A stretch of DNA of 59,731 bases from a bacterium. GTDB taxonomy: Bacteria > Hydrothermota > UBA3073 > JACQXS01 > JAGMCI01. The first letter of the stretch is position 1, and the number at the start of each line of letters is the position of its first letter. The translations under genes and the position numbers were made by a program. Of this stretch, positions 1 through 7,985 are shown in pieces. The notes beneath the pieces are model-generated. The model was not told the origin of the DNA and did no database searches. It saw nothing but the letters and a program-made list of their open reading frames with translations. The DNA lies in assembly GCA_030018315.1 (NCBI GenBank), contig JASEGA010000011.1:1-59731 (forward strand), read 5' to 3'.

Positions 1-40
1 TCTTCCCTGCAAGAGCGGGATTTCCGCTACGTTTCAACAT
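1..40 (-). CDS. Start of a membrane-protein gene, possibly Bax inhibitor-1/YccA family (partial)
   Basis: Only the first 13 codons lie in the window (MLKRSGNPALAGK). The ATG at 40-38 is preceded by a strong Shine-Dalgarno (AGGGAGGTG) at 6-7 nt spacing, which is why I call a real start here. An N-terminus of the form 'RxGNPAL' is common in Bax inhibitor-1/YccA-like proteins, but 13 residues are too few for a firm call. The gene lies downstream of the 63-aa gene on the same strand, so it could be read from that gene's sigma-54-like promoter. Confidence 0.45.
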   Translation of the reverse strand, partial: MLKRSGNPALAGK

Positions 41-107
41 TTTACACCTCCCTTTCGGCATCTGTATACCCTTTTTAGCAAAGGATTTACAAGTGCCATA
101 ACTTTTT

Positions 108-127
108 AACAGACCCAAAGGTCTGTT
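108..127. repeat. Inverted repeat between the 63-aa gene and the next gene
   Basis: Perfect 8-bp arms AACAGACC / GGTCTGTT with a 4-nt loop. It lies about 50 nt downstream of the 63-aa gene stop. Neither strand has a long T-run after it, so it is at best a weak terminator; it could equally be a processing or regulatory hairpin ahead of the gene starting at 40. Confidence 0.4.
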
Positions 128-176
128 TCTACAGAGTTTGTCCAAACCCACAAAAAATCCCAAAATCCTCTTCATC

Positions 177-368
177 TTACACCTTCTTGTAATTCTCCTT
201 TTTTATTATTAAATAATTGGAATTAACAATCTCCTCATATTTCCTAATACTTTCTTCACTTAAACCCGTTAGCTTCTTGATCTCCTCTACCTTATATCCT
301 TTAAAAAGTGAGTCTTTCACCACATTATAATTTTCAACCCAATAAGCAAATACAGTATCTTTCTCCAT
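177..368 (-). CDS. 63-aa putative HTH protein, copy 1
   Basis: Small protein of unknown family. The middle (KGYKVEEIKKLTGLSEESI) reads like a helix-turn-helix of the resolvase or MerR-like small-HTH type, with the pattern KGYxxxEIxxLTGLxExxIxKYExIV, so DNA binding is inferred. It is about 50% identical by eye to a second 63-aa protein at 45888-46079. Both copies sit directly downstream of a paralogous STAND/sigma-54 regulator on the same strand, which argues that they are real genes working with the regulators. The ATG lies 17 bp from a sigma-54-like promoter (386-402), giving a predicted leader of only about 7 nt and no good Shine-Dalgarno. Confidence 0.75.
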   Translation of the reverse strand: MEKDTVFAYWVENYNVVKDSLFKGYKVEEIKKLTGLSEESIRKYEEIVNSNYLIIKKENYKKV

Positions 369-385
369 GACCTAATGATTTATAT

Positions 386-402
386 AGCAAAATCTGTGTC
401 AA
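386..402 (-). promoter_or_regulatory. Sigma-54-like (-24/-12) promoter, copy 1
   Basis: On the minus strand the sequence TTGACACAGATTTTGCT matches the -24/-12 consensus YTGGCACGRNNNTTGCW in length and at nearly every fixed position; the notable deviation is GA instead of GG at -24. The same 17-mer, with the same spacing and the same distance to the ATG, occurs before the paralogous 63-aa gene at 45854-45870. A sigma-70 reading (TTGACA plus TATAAA) is possible, but its spacer would be 12 bp here and 15 bp at the other copy, whereas the -24/-12 spacing is constant. Confidence 0.6.
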
Positions 403-511
403 ATTATCTACGGCTCAATTTTTCAAATTCATAACCTATTGAAAAACAAGGGGATAAGTTTATAAAAAATTTTTTATAAAGTCAAAAGAGACTTATAAAA
501 TGGAATTAAAC

Positions 512-562
512 TGTAGCATATCCGCACGGGGAGTGTGCGATATTGCGCTAATATGCTCTACA
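512..562. promoter_or_regulatory. Nested inverted repeat, candidate enhancer (UAS) for the sigma-54 activator
   Basis: The outer arms are TGTAGCATAT (512-521) and ATATGCTCTACA (551-562). The inner arms CCGCAC and GTGCG flank GGGGAGT, so an ATATC-CGCAC / GTGCGATAT dyad is centred near 530. This is about 130 bp upstream of the -24 element at 386-402, the usual distance for an upstream activating sequence. It lies just after the regulator stop codon, so it could instead be a terminator hairpin. The other module copy has a comparable dyad at the same distance. Confidence 0.45.
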
Positions 563-567
563 TCTAA

Positions 568-3500
568 TTAATGTAGGTTAAGAGCTTTCATCCTTCGGTA
601 TAATTTCCATCTACTCCAGCCAATTATTTTTGCAGCTTTAGTTTTATTTCCGCCAGTCTTTGCGATAGCATTTATAATCATTCGTTGCTCCTCACTCATT
701 ATTTCTTCTTTCACAGGCGTAGCTATGCGGAGATTATCAGCTCTAATTATATTATCACGACATAAAACTACAGCCCTTTCAATCTCGTGCTCAAGTTCTC
801 TAACATTCCCTGGCCAGTTATAAGCGAGTAGTAAATCTATTACCTCTTTTTCAAAGCCTTTGATTTCTTTGCCTATTTGAGTTGAGTATTTTTTTAAGAA
901 ATGTTGTGCTAATAAAGGTATGTCACTTTTTCGCTCTCTAAGAGACGGCAATTCAATCTTAACCACAGCTAAGCGATAGTATAAGTCTTCCCTGAATCTA
1001 CCTTCTTTTACCTCTTTTTCAAGCTCTTTATTTGTAGAAGCAATAATGCGGACATTTACTTTCTTTGAAGATACCCCACCTACAGGTCTTATCTCCTTAT
1101 CCTCTAATACCCTTAATAGTTTCGCTTGTATTCCTGGAGTCAAATTAGCAACATCGTCCAGAAATAAGGTACCCCCATCTGCTTCTTCAAATAAGCCTTT
1201 CTTTGTACTTACTGCTCCAGTAAATGCACCTTTTACATAACCAAATAGTTCACTCTCTAATAAGGTCTCAGGTAAAGCACCACAAGCTAAAGCGATAAAT
1301 TTATTATTCTTTCGTTTACCATTGTAGTGTATAGCTCCTGCAACCAGTTCTTTGCCTGTACCTGTTTCCCCAGTAATTAAGACTGTTGCATCTGTATCAA
1401 TTACCTTGTCTAAAATGGAATATAATTCCTGCATTTTAGGATGTTCACCTATTATATCTTTAAATCTATACTTTACTTCCTTTTCAGGCGCATAAACTAC
1501 TTCTTTTGGAGCTCTCTTTACTTTTTTGAGACGGTTAATTGCTGAAGAAATATTTTCCTTAAGTGCCTGTTTTCCGATAGTAGGGGTTTGATTAATCAAA
1601 CCCCTACATTTTTCTAGCCAATGTAATGTTTGCTCATCCCCAATCCGCCCAAGGTGGACTAATCCTTCTATTACCCATCTTTGGATTGATTCGTCTTTTA
1701 TTTCAAACAACGAAGTTAGAGTATCAAATACAGGAGGACCAATCTGTGATAGTATAAAAATTGCGTATCGGGGTTCAATTTTGTTCCTAACTGCAAAATC
1801 AAGAAAAGAAGGATTATGTCTACAATTTTTAATTAAAAAGTAGTCATACCCATGCTTCCTTGCTATGCTCAGTGTCTTTTTCATGTAATGCATTAGCCTC
1901 TGTTCTTCTTGAGATTGCTTCGTCGTTTTGCTCCTTGCAATGACACTCGGCAGTGCTTTTTTAAGATAAAGTTGAGCCAGCCAAAAGTAAACCTGCATTA
2001 AATCGTAATTAGCATCAAGATTTTCAATTATATGGAGGGATTTCAACAAAGTACTTTCGGCTTTTTCGAAAGCTCCGGTTGCTATTTCAATCTCACTTTG
2101 GGTCATAAGCACTTGGGCAAACCGCAAACTCTTATCACTTTTTTCGACAGCTTTCAATGTTTTGTTAATGTATTGCTCTGCACGATAATAATCACCTTGA
2201 AGCAAATATAGCTTGGCAATACCTTCCAAACACTCGCTTTCTGTCTCCTTATCTTTAAGCTCCAAATTAAGCGTCAATGCTTCTTGATACTTTTTCATAG
2301 CAGACTCGTATTCTTCTGTTTCGCCCAGCATCTCACCCATTACCAAATAAGCATGCGCTAATCCCCCTTTATCATTAAAATCTTTACAAGTTTTGATACC
2401 TTTCTCTAACCATGTTTTACACTGAGGATAATCTCCTTTCATCAATGAGAGCTCAGCCATATTATTATAGGCAGTTCCCGTCCATAGAAAGGGGGTCTTG
2501 CTATATATTTCTATAATCTCCTTATAGCTTCGGTCTACGCGAGTAAAATCGCCTTGACAGTAATAAATCGCCCCCATGTTATGCAATATTTTGGTTTGAA
2601 GAGGTAAATTCTCTATTTTTTTACATAAAGAAAGCGCTCTGGTTAGATTTCTAATTGCTTCCTTGTATTCACCCATTCTTCGCAAAGCACGACTCATTTC
2701 GCTTAATATCTCTGCCTTGAGAAGGTGTTCTTCCTCTTGTATCAAGTACATAGCATCTTTCTCAATCTTCAGTCCTTCACTTGCGTCCCCTCGATTGATA
2801 GCTATTGTTCCAATCCAACTAAGTGAGTAGGATAATCCAAGCTTATTATCTCTCTTTTCAAAGATTTTCTTCGCCTTCTCAAACATTTGCAATGCATCAT
2901 CCCATTCGCCCCACCTATAAAGTATTTCGCCCTTATAAGCCAAAAGCCAAGGATGATTATCTACCAAATCTTGTGGTAAACTATTTATCCAATTATTAAC
3001 TGTGTCTATTCTTCCCTTATTAAGCCTATCACCTGCCACTTTTTCTATAAGGGCCGCTGCTTCCTTCCAGCACTCTGAAGCAAGCCAATAGGAAATTGCA
3101 CTTTCTATATCACCTACCCGAGCAAAGTATGTAGCAGCTTTTTGATACAAATCTTTAATTAACTCTTTGCCAAAAATTTTGTTTAGCTGATTCATTAAAA
3201 AATCTCTAAAAAGTGGGTGATACTTATAGACATCCTTCTCACCGGGAACGGTAGAGACGAAAAGATTAAGTTCCATTAGCGAATTTAATGTCTCATCTGA
3301 GTTATTTATTTCAAGTAAATTGTTTAAGAGTCTTGGGTCCATTGATTCCAAAATAGATGATTTAAACAGAAAAGATTGCAGTTTTTCTGGTAGTTTCTGG
3401 ATTATCTCATTACCAAAATATTCAAATGCTCTTTTACCAGCTTTTGAGTAAACATCTATCACTTCATCTGTTTTTTTATAGCTCAATTCCTGTAATATAA

Positions 3501-4200
3501 GCTGAAGTGCAGTAATCCAGCCTTTAGTATACTCTTCAATCTTGCTCAATTCTACCTCTGGAACCTCCGTATGGTAAATATCGTTAAAGAGAGCTTTTAC
3601 CTCTTCTTCCGTGAATTGCAGCTCCTCTTTTTTTAGTGCAAATAATTGCTGTTTTGCAGTTAACTTTGCTAATTGAATAGTAGGTAAAGTGCGGGTTGAG
3701 ATAATCAGATGTAATTTTTGAGGCTGATGCTCGATAAGATAGTTTAAAGCATCGTTTATTGGCTTTGATTCACTTACCTCCTGATAGTCATCTATGAATA
3801 CAAAGAGCTCATCCTTTAAAGTGTCTATGAGTTCATTAATGAATGTACCAACTAAAATTTCAATGTTAGGAGATATCTCCTTTATATTCTTAATCACAAT
3901 CTTAGTTTTATTACCAAAATTTGGATAAGCTTGGCTAATACTTTCTACAAGATAAGACATAAAGACCACAAAGTCAGCATCACCTTTATCTATAGTATGC
4001 CATGCTTTTCTATGTTGCTCAATCTCTGACGCCAAGTCTGAAATTAGTGTCGTCTTCCCATAGCCAGCGTCAGCTGAGATTAGGACAAGTTTCTTATCCA
4101 GATTATCACGAAGTAAGTCTAACAGTCTTTGTCGTTTAAGTATATTTTTACCAAGCTTAGGTGGGGTAATCTTTGTCTTTACAATTAAATAATTCTCCAT
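568..4200 (-). CDS. STAND (MalT-like) ATPase-TPR-sigma-54 activator fusion regulator, copy 1
   Basis: Predicted cytoplasmic transcription activator of 1210 aa with two separate NTPase modules. Residues 1-340 resemble the MalT/LAL STAND input: Walker A GYGKTT near 46-51, Walker B FVFIDDYQ near 133-140, a sensor stretch with STR at 168-170, then the TKGWITALQL winged-helix signature. TPR-like helical repeats follow to about 800. Residues from about 913 form a complete sigma-54 AAA+ domain: Walker A GETGTGKE at 944-951, GAFTGA loop at 991-996, Walker B GGTLFLDD at about 1009, and REDLYYRL. A Fis-type HTH (NKTKAAKIIGWSRWKLYRR) ends the protein. LAL regulators normally end in a LuxR HTH, so this output domain is unusual. 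Two palindromic repeats are inserted in-frame (see 1580 and 1911). rpoN lies next upstream. The paralogue is at 42119. Confidence 0.9.
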   Translation of the reverse strand: MENYLIVKTKITPPKLGKNILKRQRLLDLLRDNLDKKLVLISADAGYGKTTLISDLASEIEQHRKAWHTIDKGDADFVVFMSYLVESISQAYPNFGNKTKIVIKNIKEISPNIEILVGTFINELIDTLKDELFVFIDDYQEVSESKPINDALNYLIEHQPQKLHLIISTRTLPTIQLAKLTAKQQLFALKKEELQFTEEEVKALFNDIYHTEVPEVELSKIEEYTKGWITALQLILQELSYKKTDEVIDVYSKAGKRAFEYFGNEIIQKLPEKLQSFLFKSSILESMDPRLLNNLLEINNSDETLNSLMELNLFVSTVPGEKDVYKYHPLFRDFLMNQLNKIFGKELIKDLYQKAATYFARVGDIESAISYWLASECWKEAAALIEKVAGDRLNKGRIDTVNNWINSLPQDLVDNHPWLLAYKGEILYRWGEWDDALQMFEKAKKIFEKRDNKLGLSYSLSWIGTIAINRGDASEGLKIEKDAMYLIQEEEHLLKAEILSEMSRALRRMGEYKEAIRNLTRALSLCKKIENLPLQTKILHNMGAIYYCQGDFTRVDRSYKEIIEIYSKTPFLWTGTAYNNMAELSLMKGDYPQCKTWLEKGIKTCKDFNDKGGLAHAYLVMGEMLGETEEYESAMKKYQEALTLNLELKDKETESECLEGIAKLYLLQGDYYRAEQYINKTLKAVEKSDKSLRFAQVLMTQSEIEIATGAFEKAESTLLKSLHIIENLDANYDLMQVYFWLAQLYLKKALPSVIARSKTTKQSQEEQRLMHYMKKTLSIARKHGYDYFLIKNCRHNPSFLDFAVRNKIEPRYAIFILSQIGPPVFDTLTSLFEIKDESIQRWVIEGLVHLGRIGDEQTLHWLEKCRGLINQTPTIGKQALKENISSAINRLKKVKRAPKEVVYAPEKEVKYRFKDIIGEHPKMQELYSILDKVIDTDATVLITGETGTGKELVAGAIHYNGKRKNNKFIALACGALPETLLESELFGYVKGAFTGAVSTKKGLFEEADGGTLFLDDVANLTPGIQAKLLRVLEDKEIRPVGGVSSKKVNVRIIASTNKELEKEVKEGRFREDLYYRLAVVKIELPSLRERKSDIPLLAQHFLKKYSTQIGKEIKGFEKEVIDLLLAYNWPGNVRELEHEIERAVVLCRDNIIRADNLRIATPVKEEIMSEEQRMIINAIAKTGGNKTKAAKIIGWSRWKLYRRMKALNLH
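1580..1607. repeat. Perfect 28-nt palindrome inserted in-frame in regulator copy 1
   Basis: Arms GTAGGGGTTTGATT and AATCAAACCCCTAC with no loop. It encodes the extra residues CRGLINQTPTI between the TPR region and the AAA+ domain. The paralogue at 42119 has no matching sequence there (LEKLKEEEYPSLK), so this looks like an insertion after the duplication. Confidence 0.75.
1911..1946. repeat. Dispersed palindromic repeat inserted in-frame in regulator copy 1
   Basis: On the coding strand it has the form GTCATTGCAAGGAGC...GAAGCAATCTC and encodes SVIARSKTTKQSQ. A related copy is intergenic at 53978-54006. The aligned segment of the second regulator lacks it. Peptides such as VIARSxxTKQS are a familiar signature of this repeat class inside bacterial ORFs. 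Confidence 0.75.
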
Positions 4201-4218
4201 CTGATTTAATATATAAAC

Positions 4219-4246
4219 AATTTATCATAAAATAATTAATTAGCAA
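4219..4246 (-). promoter_or_regulatory. Candidate sigma-70 promoter of regulator copy 1
   Basis: TTGCTA (4246-4241) and TAAATT (4224-4219) with a 16-bp spacer. The same block (TTCTTGCTWATTAA...TGATARATT...TTTATA) precedes the second regulator at 42071-42099, so it is conserved between the paralogues. The box matches are moderate. Confidence 0.45.
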
Positions 4247-4344
4247 GAATTTTTAAGCAGGGGCGTCTAAATTTTATTGAATAAGGCGAATGTTAACAGG
4301 CTGTAAAAACTACAGATTACGAATTACATATTTCAGATTACAAA

Positions 4345-5664
4345 TTAATAGCTGACTCTTCTCTTATCAGCGGCTGGTATTCCGAGTTGAGCTCTATATT
4401 TTACTATAGTAGTTCTTGCAATATCAAATTTTTCTTTTTTTAAAATGTTCATAATTTCTTTATCTTTCAATGGGCAAGCTTTGTCTTCTTTGTCAACTAA
4501 CTCTTTTATCTTGTACAATATTTCTGCGTAGCTTTTTATCTTTCTACCCGAAAAAAAGCTCTTGAGCTCAAAGATACCGTCAGGCAGTTGTATCCACTTT
4601 CCTTTAATTGCCCTTGATATAGTAGATGTATCCCTCCCTATAGCTGCTGCCACTTTTTGCATAGTAATTGATTTGAAAAAATTGGTCTTATGTGTCAAGA
4701 AGTCAATTCCCCTTTTTGTAATATAGTCTGCGATAGCAGTCAATGTCTCTCTTCTTTTTTCTATCCCTTTAATTAAAAGATTGGCTTCGTTCCATTTCTT
4801 CTTAATATATCCAATTTCCTGTGCATTGAGCTTGGCAGGATTTCTGAGCATTTGCCGATATGAATCCGACAACTTAATTTTTGGTATCCAATCCTCCACT
4901 AATGAGACAACCCATCCATCCATGTTGTGTTCAACTACTAAATCTGGCAAAACATAAGTAGCCTCGCCTTCCCATATTCTACCGGGTTTAGGTCTACACG
5001 ATTTAATCCGCTGTATTGCATCTTCTAATTCAGAGACTGAAATTTTCATCTCTTTCATAATTTTTTTGTAATTTTTATCCATGAACTCTTTAAAGAATTT
5101 TTCAACTATTTTTATAGCATTCTTTGAAGTCCTTTGTTTAGCTCTGAGCTGTATAAGTAAGCACTCTTGTAAGTTCCTAGCAGCCACTCCAATTGGGTCA
5201 AATTCCTGAATCTGTTCAAGTATAAGTTCAACACTCTTTTGGTCTACTTGTCCACATGATCCTTTGGCTAAAGCTTCAGCAATCTCTTTTGTTGATATTG
5301 GTAAATATCCGTCTTCATTAAGTGAGTAAATTATGTACTCACCAATTTTAATAAGATTAGGCTCTTTAAGTGTAACTCTAAGCTGTGATAACAGGTATTC
5401 TTTAAGTGTAGGTTTAGGTGCAATCACTGGCATCTCTCTTTCTTCAGTCGGGTTATAGTCTACAGATTTTGGATACTTATCCCAATCGTCTATATCTTCT
5501 GGTAATGGAAGCTCCCTTTCTTCTGGTTCTCTTTCCAGAACTGGGTTTTCTTCAATTTTTTGCTCAATTAGTTGTCGCAACTCAAGTTGTGGCAACTCAA
5601 GTAAATTAAGCCTTGCCAATAAAACCTGTGCTAACCTAAATTCTAACCTGTGTTCAAGTCTCAT
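4345..5664 (-). CDS. rpoN: RNA polymerase sigma-54 factor RpoN
   Basis: Sigma factor that binds core polymerase at -24/-12 promoters and needs an AAA+ activator to open them. The 439-aa protein has the N-terminal Q/L-rich activator-interacting region ([20 protein letters not shown]), a central core-binding region, an HTH ([22 protein letters not shown]) and a C-terminal RpoN box ([15 protein letters not shown]). Its ATG overlaps the lptB stop in an ATGA, so translation is probably coupled. lptCAB-rpoN is a classical Gram-negative gene order. Two potential partner activators are encoded in this window, one immediately downstream on the same strand. Confidence 0.95.
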   Translation of the reverse strand: MRLEHRLEFRLAQVLLARLNLLELPQLELRQLIEQKIEENPVLEREPEERELPLPEDIDDWDKYPKSVDYNPTEEREMPVIAPKPTLKEYLLSQLRVTLKEPNLIKIGEYIIYSLNEDGYLPISTKEIAEALAKGSCGQVDQKSVELILEQIQEFDPIGVAARNLQECLLIQLRAKQRTSKNAIKIVEKFFKEFMDKNYKKIMKEMKISVSELEDAIQRIKSCRPKPGRIWEGEATYVLPDLVVEHNMDGWVVSLVEDWIPKIKLSDSYRQMLRNPAKLNAQEIGYIKKKWNEANLLIKGIEKRRETLTAIADYITKRGIDFLTHKTNFFKSITMQKVAAAIGRDTSTISRAIKGKWIQLPDGIFELKSFFSGRKIKSYAEILYKIKELVDKEDKACPLKDKEIMNILKKEKFDIARTTIVKYRAQLGIPAADKRRVSY

Positions 5665-6383
5665 AATCTAAATTTTTCACCCAGGTATAACTTTCTTGCA
5701 GTAGGGTCTTCAACTAATTCACTTGAACTACCTGACATCAGTATCTTACCCTCATACATTATATATGCACGGTCAGTAATTTCAAGTGTCTCTCTCACAT
5801 TATGGTCTGTGACAAGTATTCCAATTCCCTGTGTTTTCAGTTCTTTAATTATCTGTTGTATATCCTCACGTACAATAGGGTCAACTCCTGTAAATGGCTC
5901 ATCTAACAGTAAGTAAGTTGGGTTTATTGCAAGCACTCTCCCAATTTCAACCCTCCTCCTTTCACCACCTGAAATTCTATTTCCTAATTGTTTTCTAATC
6001 TTGTCTATACCGAGCATTGATATAATCTGTTCAAGTCTATCGCTTCTAACTTTATGTGATGTCTCAACAATTTCTAGTACAGCCATAATATTTTGCTCAA
6101 CAGTCAGCTTCCTAAAAATAGATGCCTCCTGTGGCAAATACCCAATCCCCATCTTAGCTCTTCTGTGCATAGGCTCATAAGTAATATCTTTCCCATTAAT
6201 AAATACTTTCCCATATTCTGGAGCAATAAGTCCTATAACCATATAAAAAGTAGTCGTCTTTCCTGCGCCATTTGGACCAAGTAGCCCAACAACTTCACCC
6301 CTTTTAAGCTCAAGTTCCACATTATCTACCACTTTTCTCCGTTTGTAACTTTTAGAAAGAGATTCAGTTCTTAAAATCTCCAT
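5661..6383 (-). CDS. lptB: LPS export ABC transporter ATP-binding protein LptB
   Basis: The 240-aa cytoplasmic ATPase powers extraction of lipopolysaccharide from the inner membrane (LptB2FG). Visible motifs are Walker [11 protein letters not shown] (residues about 36-45), the Q-loop region [12 protein letters not shown], the signature [13 protein letters not shown], Walker [13 protein letters not shown] and the H-loop TDHNVRE; these and the length are typical of LptB. It overlaps lptA upstream by 13 nt and rpoN downstream by 4 nt, so it is mid-operon. lptF and lptG are not in the window. Confidence 0.95.
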   Translation of the reverse strand: MEILRTESLSKSYKRRKVVDNVELELKRGEVVGLLGPNGAGKTTTFYMVIGLIAPEYGKVFINGKDITYEPMHRRAKMGIGYLPQEASIFRKLTVEQNIMAVLEIVETSHKVRSDRLEQIISMLGIDKIRKQLGNRISGGERRRVEIGRVLAINPTYLLLDEPFTGVDPIVREDIQQIIKELKTQGIGILVTDHNVRETLEITDRAYIMYEGKILMSGSSSELVEDPTARKLYLGEKFRL

Positions 6384-7171
6384 CTTGTCCCCCAGACTCT
6401 ACCTCCAACAATAATCTTATCAACCTTTCTCTTGTTAAGTATAATCTTAAGCTCATCTCCTCCAAGGCTGTCTGTGTCAGACACAATCCATGGGCTCCCG
6501 TAAAGAAAAGTTTCGTTTCTTTTTATGAAATATGATAAGCTATCAGCATGGCACACAATTGAACTTAATTTAATAGTGACATTACGATTAACTTGTGCTA
6601 AAGTATCGCTAAAAAGTTTTATAGTATCACCTGTAATTTCAATGGAATCGGTATGGGCTTCAAATTTAGGTAATAGAGTCATTATCCCATAATTAGTATC
6701 CAAATTATAGAAACACTCGTCTCCGCATACTGTCATACTGTCAGCCTCGTTTATATATTTTACATCCTCATATAGCCATAATTTATTTTCAAAATATTTT
6801 CCCCTCTCTCCTATTAAGAGCTCATGTTCTTTGTGTGCCTCAAATCCATTATATAATTTAATTTCCTTATTCCAGAAGTATTCACACGAGTCAGTCAGTA
6901 TTTTAAGTTCTCCTTTTCCACGTGATCCTCTGGATAATACATCTACTGAATCAATAGCTATGACCTTATCCTTAGTAATAACTCCTTTTTTTGCCTTTAT
7001 TTTTAAATCCTTATGCGTAAAATTCACATTTCCATAAAGGTAAGTGATAGAATCAACCAGTACCGAGCTATCCGCTTTTGCAACATATTTAGGAAATAGA
7101 TTGCTTTGTCCCGCTAAATCGGGACTTGCAATGCCATCTAATGTAATGAATAAACTAATCACCATACCCAT
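6371..7171 (-). CDS. lptA: LptA/OstA-like periplasmic LPS transport protein
   Basis: 266-aa exported protein with OstA-like beta-jellyroll repeats ([58 protein letters not shown]). It should form the periplasmic bridge carrying LPS between LptC and the outer membrane. An N-terminal hydrophobic stretch ([15 protein letters not shown]) is a short signal peptide. Just after it a palindrome (7108-7125) encodes SPDLAGQS and may be a repeat insertion. It is longer than E. coli LptA (about 185 aa). It overlaps lptC by 17 nt and lptB by 13 nt. The gene name rests on position plus the OstA-like pattern. Confidence 0.8.
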   Translation of the reverse strand: MGMVISLFITLDGIASPDLAGQSNLFPKYVAKADSSVLVDSITYLYGNVNFTHKDLKIKAKKGVITKDKVIAIDSVDVLSRGSRGKGELKILTDSCEYFWNKEIKLYNGFEAHKEHELLIGERGKYFENKLWLYEDVKYINEADSMTVCGDECFYNLDTNYGIMTLLPKFEAHTDSIEITGDTIKLFSDTLAQVNRNVTIKLSSIVCHADSLSYFIKRNETFLYGSPWIVSDTDSLGGDELKIILNKRKVDKIIVGGRVWGTRWRF

Positions 7172-7652
7172 AAGTTTCCTTAAGTTTTATATGAGATAGC
7201 CCTGGGTCGCTTTCAAAGCATCTGCCTTCAATTTTTTTATTCTCTTTTGTTGTAATAATAACCTTATCCTCAGTCATTATTTTATTAATTGCATTAACCC
7301 ATTTTATCATCTCAGTTTCAAGCACAGTGCCATCTATTCCAACAACTTTAACATTTCCCATCGCTTCCATATCATTAGAAGGGATAAATAAGACTCCACT
7401 ATCCGAAGCGAGTGTAGCGTAAGGGGCTCCACCCTTATAAAATACGAGTGTAACTCCATAGACAACAGTCCTATCTTTGTATGATAGCGCTTTATTTGCT
7501 TTAAGTCTAAAATTTGAAATCCCTTTAACTGTCTCAACAAGTTCAAAGTTCATCACTATCTCATCAGCTTCCCTATGCGGTTGAACTGTTTCTTTTTCCT
7601 TTGTTTTACAGCCAAAAATAAAAATAGGGATTAAAATTAATAGATACTTCAT
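7155..7652 (-). CDS. lptC: LptC-like lipoprotein, LPS export component
   Basis: 165 aa with a lipoprotein signal (MKYLLILIPIFIFGC, lipobox IFGC), so it is a lipid-anchored LptC rather than the usual single-span form. The middle follows the LptC/YrbK pattern (MNFELVETVKGISNFRLKANKALSYKD, GVTLVFYKGGAPYATLASDSG). It would hand LPS from LptBFG to LptA. It is the first gene of lptC-lptA-lptB-rpoN. The promoter at 7659-7687 puts transcription start at about the ATG, with no Shine-Dalgarno, so the mRNA may be leaderless. Confidence 0.85.
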   Translation of the reverse strand: MKYLLILIPIFIFGCKTKEKETVQPHREADEIVMNFELVETVKGISNFRLKANKALSYKDRTVVYGVTLVFYKGGAPYATLASDSGVLFIPSNDMEAMGNVKVVGIDGTVLETEMIKWVNAINKIMTEDKVIITTKENKKIEGRCFESDPGLSHIKLKETYGYGD

Positions 7653-7658
7653 CGTTAA

Positions 7659-7687
7659 TATATATATACGATTTTAGAAAAAGTCAA
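7659..7687 (-). promoter_or_regulatory. Sigma-70-type promoter of the lpt-rpoN operon
   Basis: TTGACT (7687-7682), 17-bp spacer, TATATA (7664-7659). The predicted start is about 7652, which is the A of the lptC ATG. A MITE target-site duplication begins exactly at the upstream base of the -35. Confidence 0.65.
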
Positions 7688-7695
7688 GTAAAATC

Positions 7696-7854
7696 TGCTT
7701 TATTGAATAATTCGCTTTACAAAACTTGCAACACCTTGATTGACATCGATTTATGAGATTCTTCACTTCGTTCATAATAACAAGGTCAAAATTGTCTAAA
7801 ACCAAGTCAGAGGTTGAAAATCAAAGGTACCCAAAATATTTATTCAACAAAGCG
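7696..7854. mobile_element. MITE copy 1 with 9-bp target duplication
   Basis: 159-bp non-coding element with terminal inverted repeats of the form TGCTTTRTTGAATAA / TTATTCAACAAAGC. It is flanked by the direct repeat AGTAAAATC at 7687-7695 and 7855-7863. Near-identical copies occur at 23911-24069 and, inverted, at 29795-29953. The interior carries a palindromic block (GAGATTCTTCACTTCGTTC...) also found elsewhere in the window. It has no ORF, so it must be moved in trans. Confidence 0.85.
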
Positions 7855-7941
7855 AGTAAAATCGTAATTCTGTCAGAGTGGTTGGGTTTGTTAGTTTCAA
7901 TATTCGTGATAAATAAAGTTGCAGGCAATTTTTTGTTTATT

Positions 7942-7971
7942 ACAAATTACAAATTTCAAATTTCAAATTAA
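7942..7971. repeat. 7-bp-periodic AAATTnC intergenic repeat
   Basis: A run of units such as CAAATTA / CAAATTT, repeating about every 7 bp. Similar runs occur near 8793-8822, 9462-9495, 10835-10864 and 12481-12508, always between genes of this segment. The rest of 7855-7985 holds nothing I recognise. Confidence 0.6.
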
Positions 7972-7985
7972 GAATGTTTGTTATT

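Noticed and set aside
80-103. TGGCAC ... TTTGC on the minus strand upstream of the gene at 1-40, resembling a sigma-54 promoter
   Set aside because: The gap between the two boxes is 11 nt instead of 5, which is incompatible with -24/-12 geometry.
1046-1240. Plus-strand frame opposite the sigma-54 domain of regulator 1, also seen opposite regulator 2 (45010-45252)
   Set aside because: Its conservation is fully explained by conservation of the AAA+ domain on the other strand.
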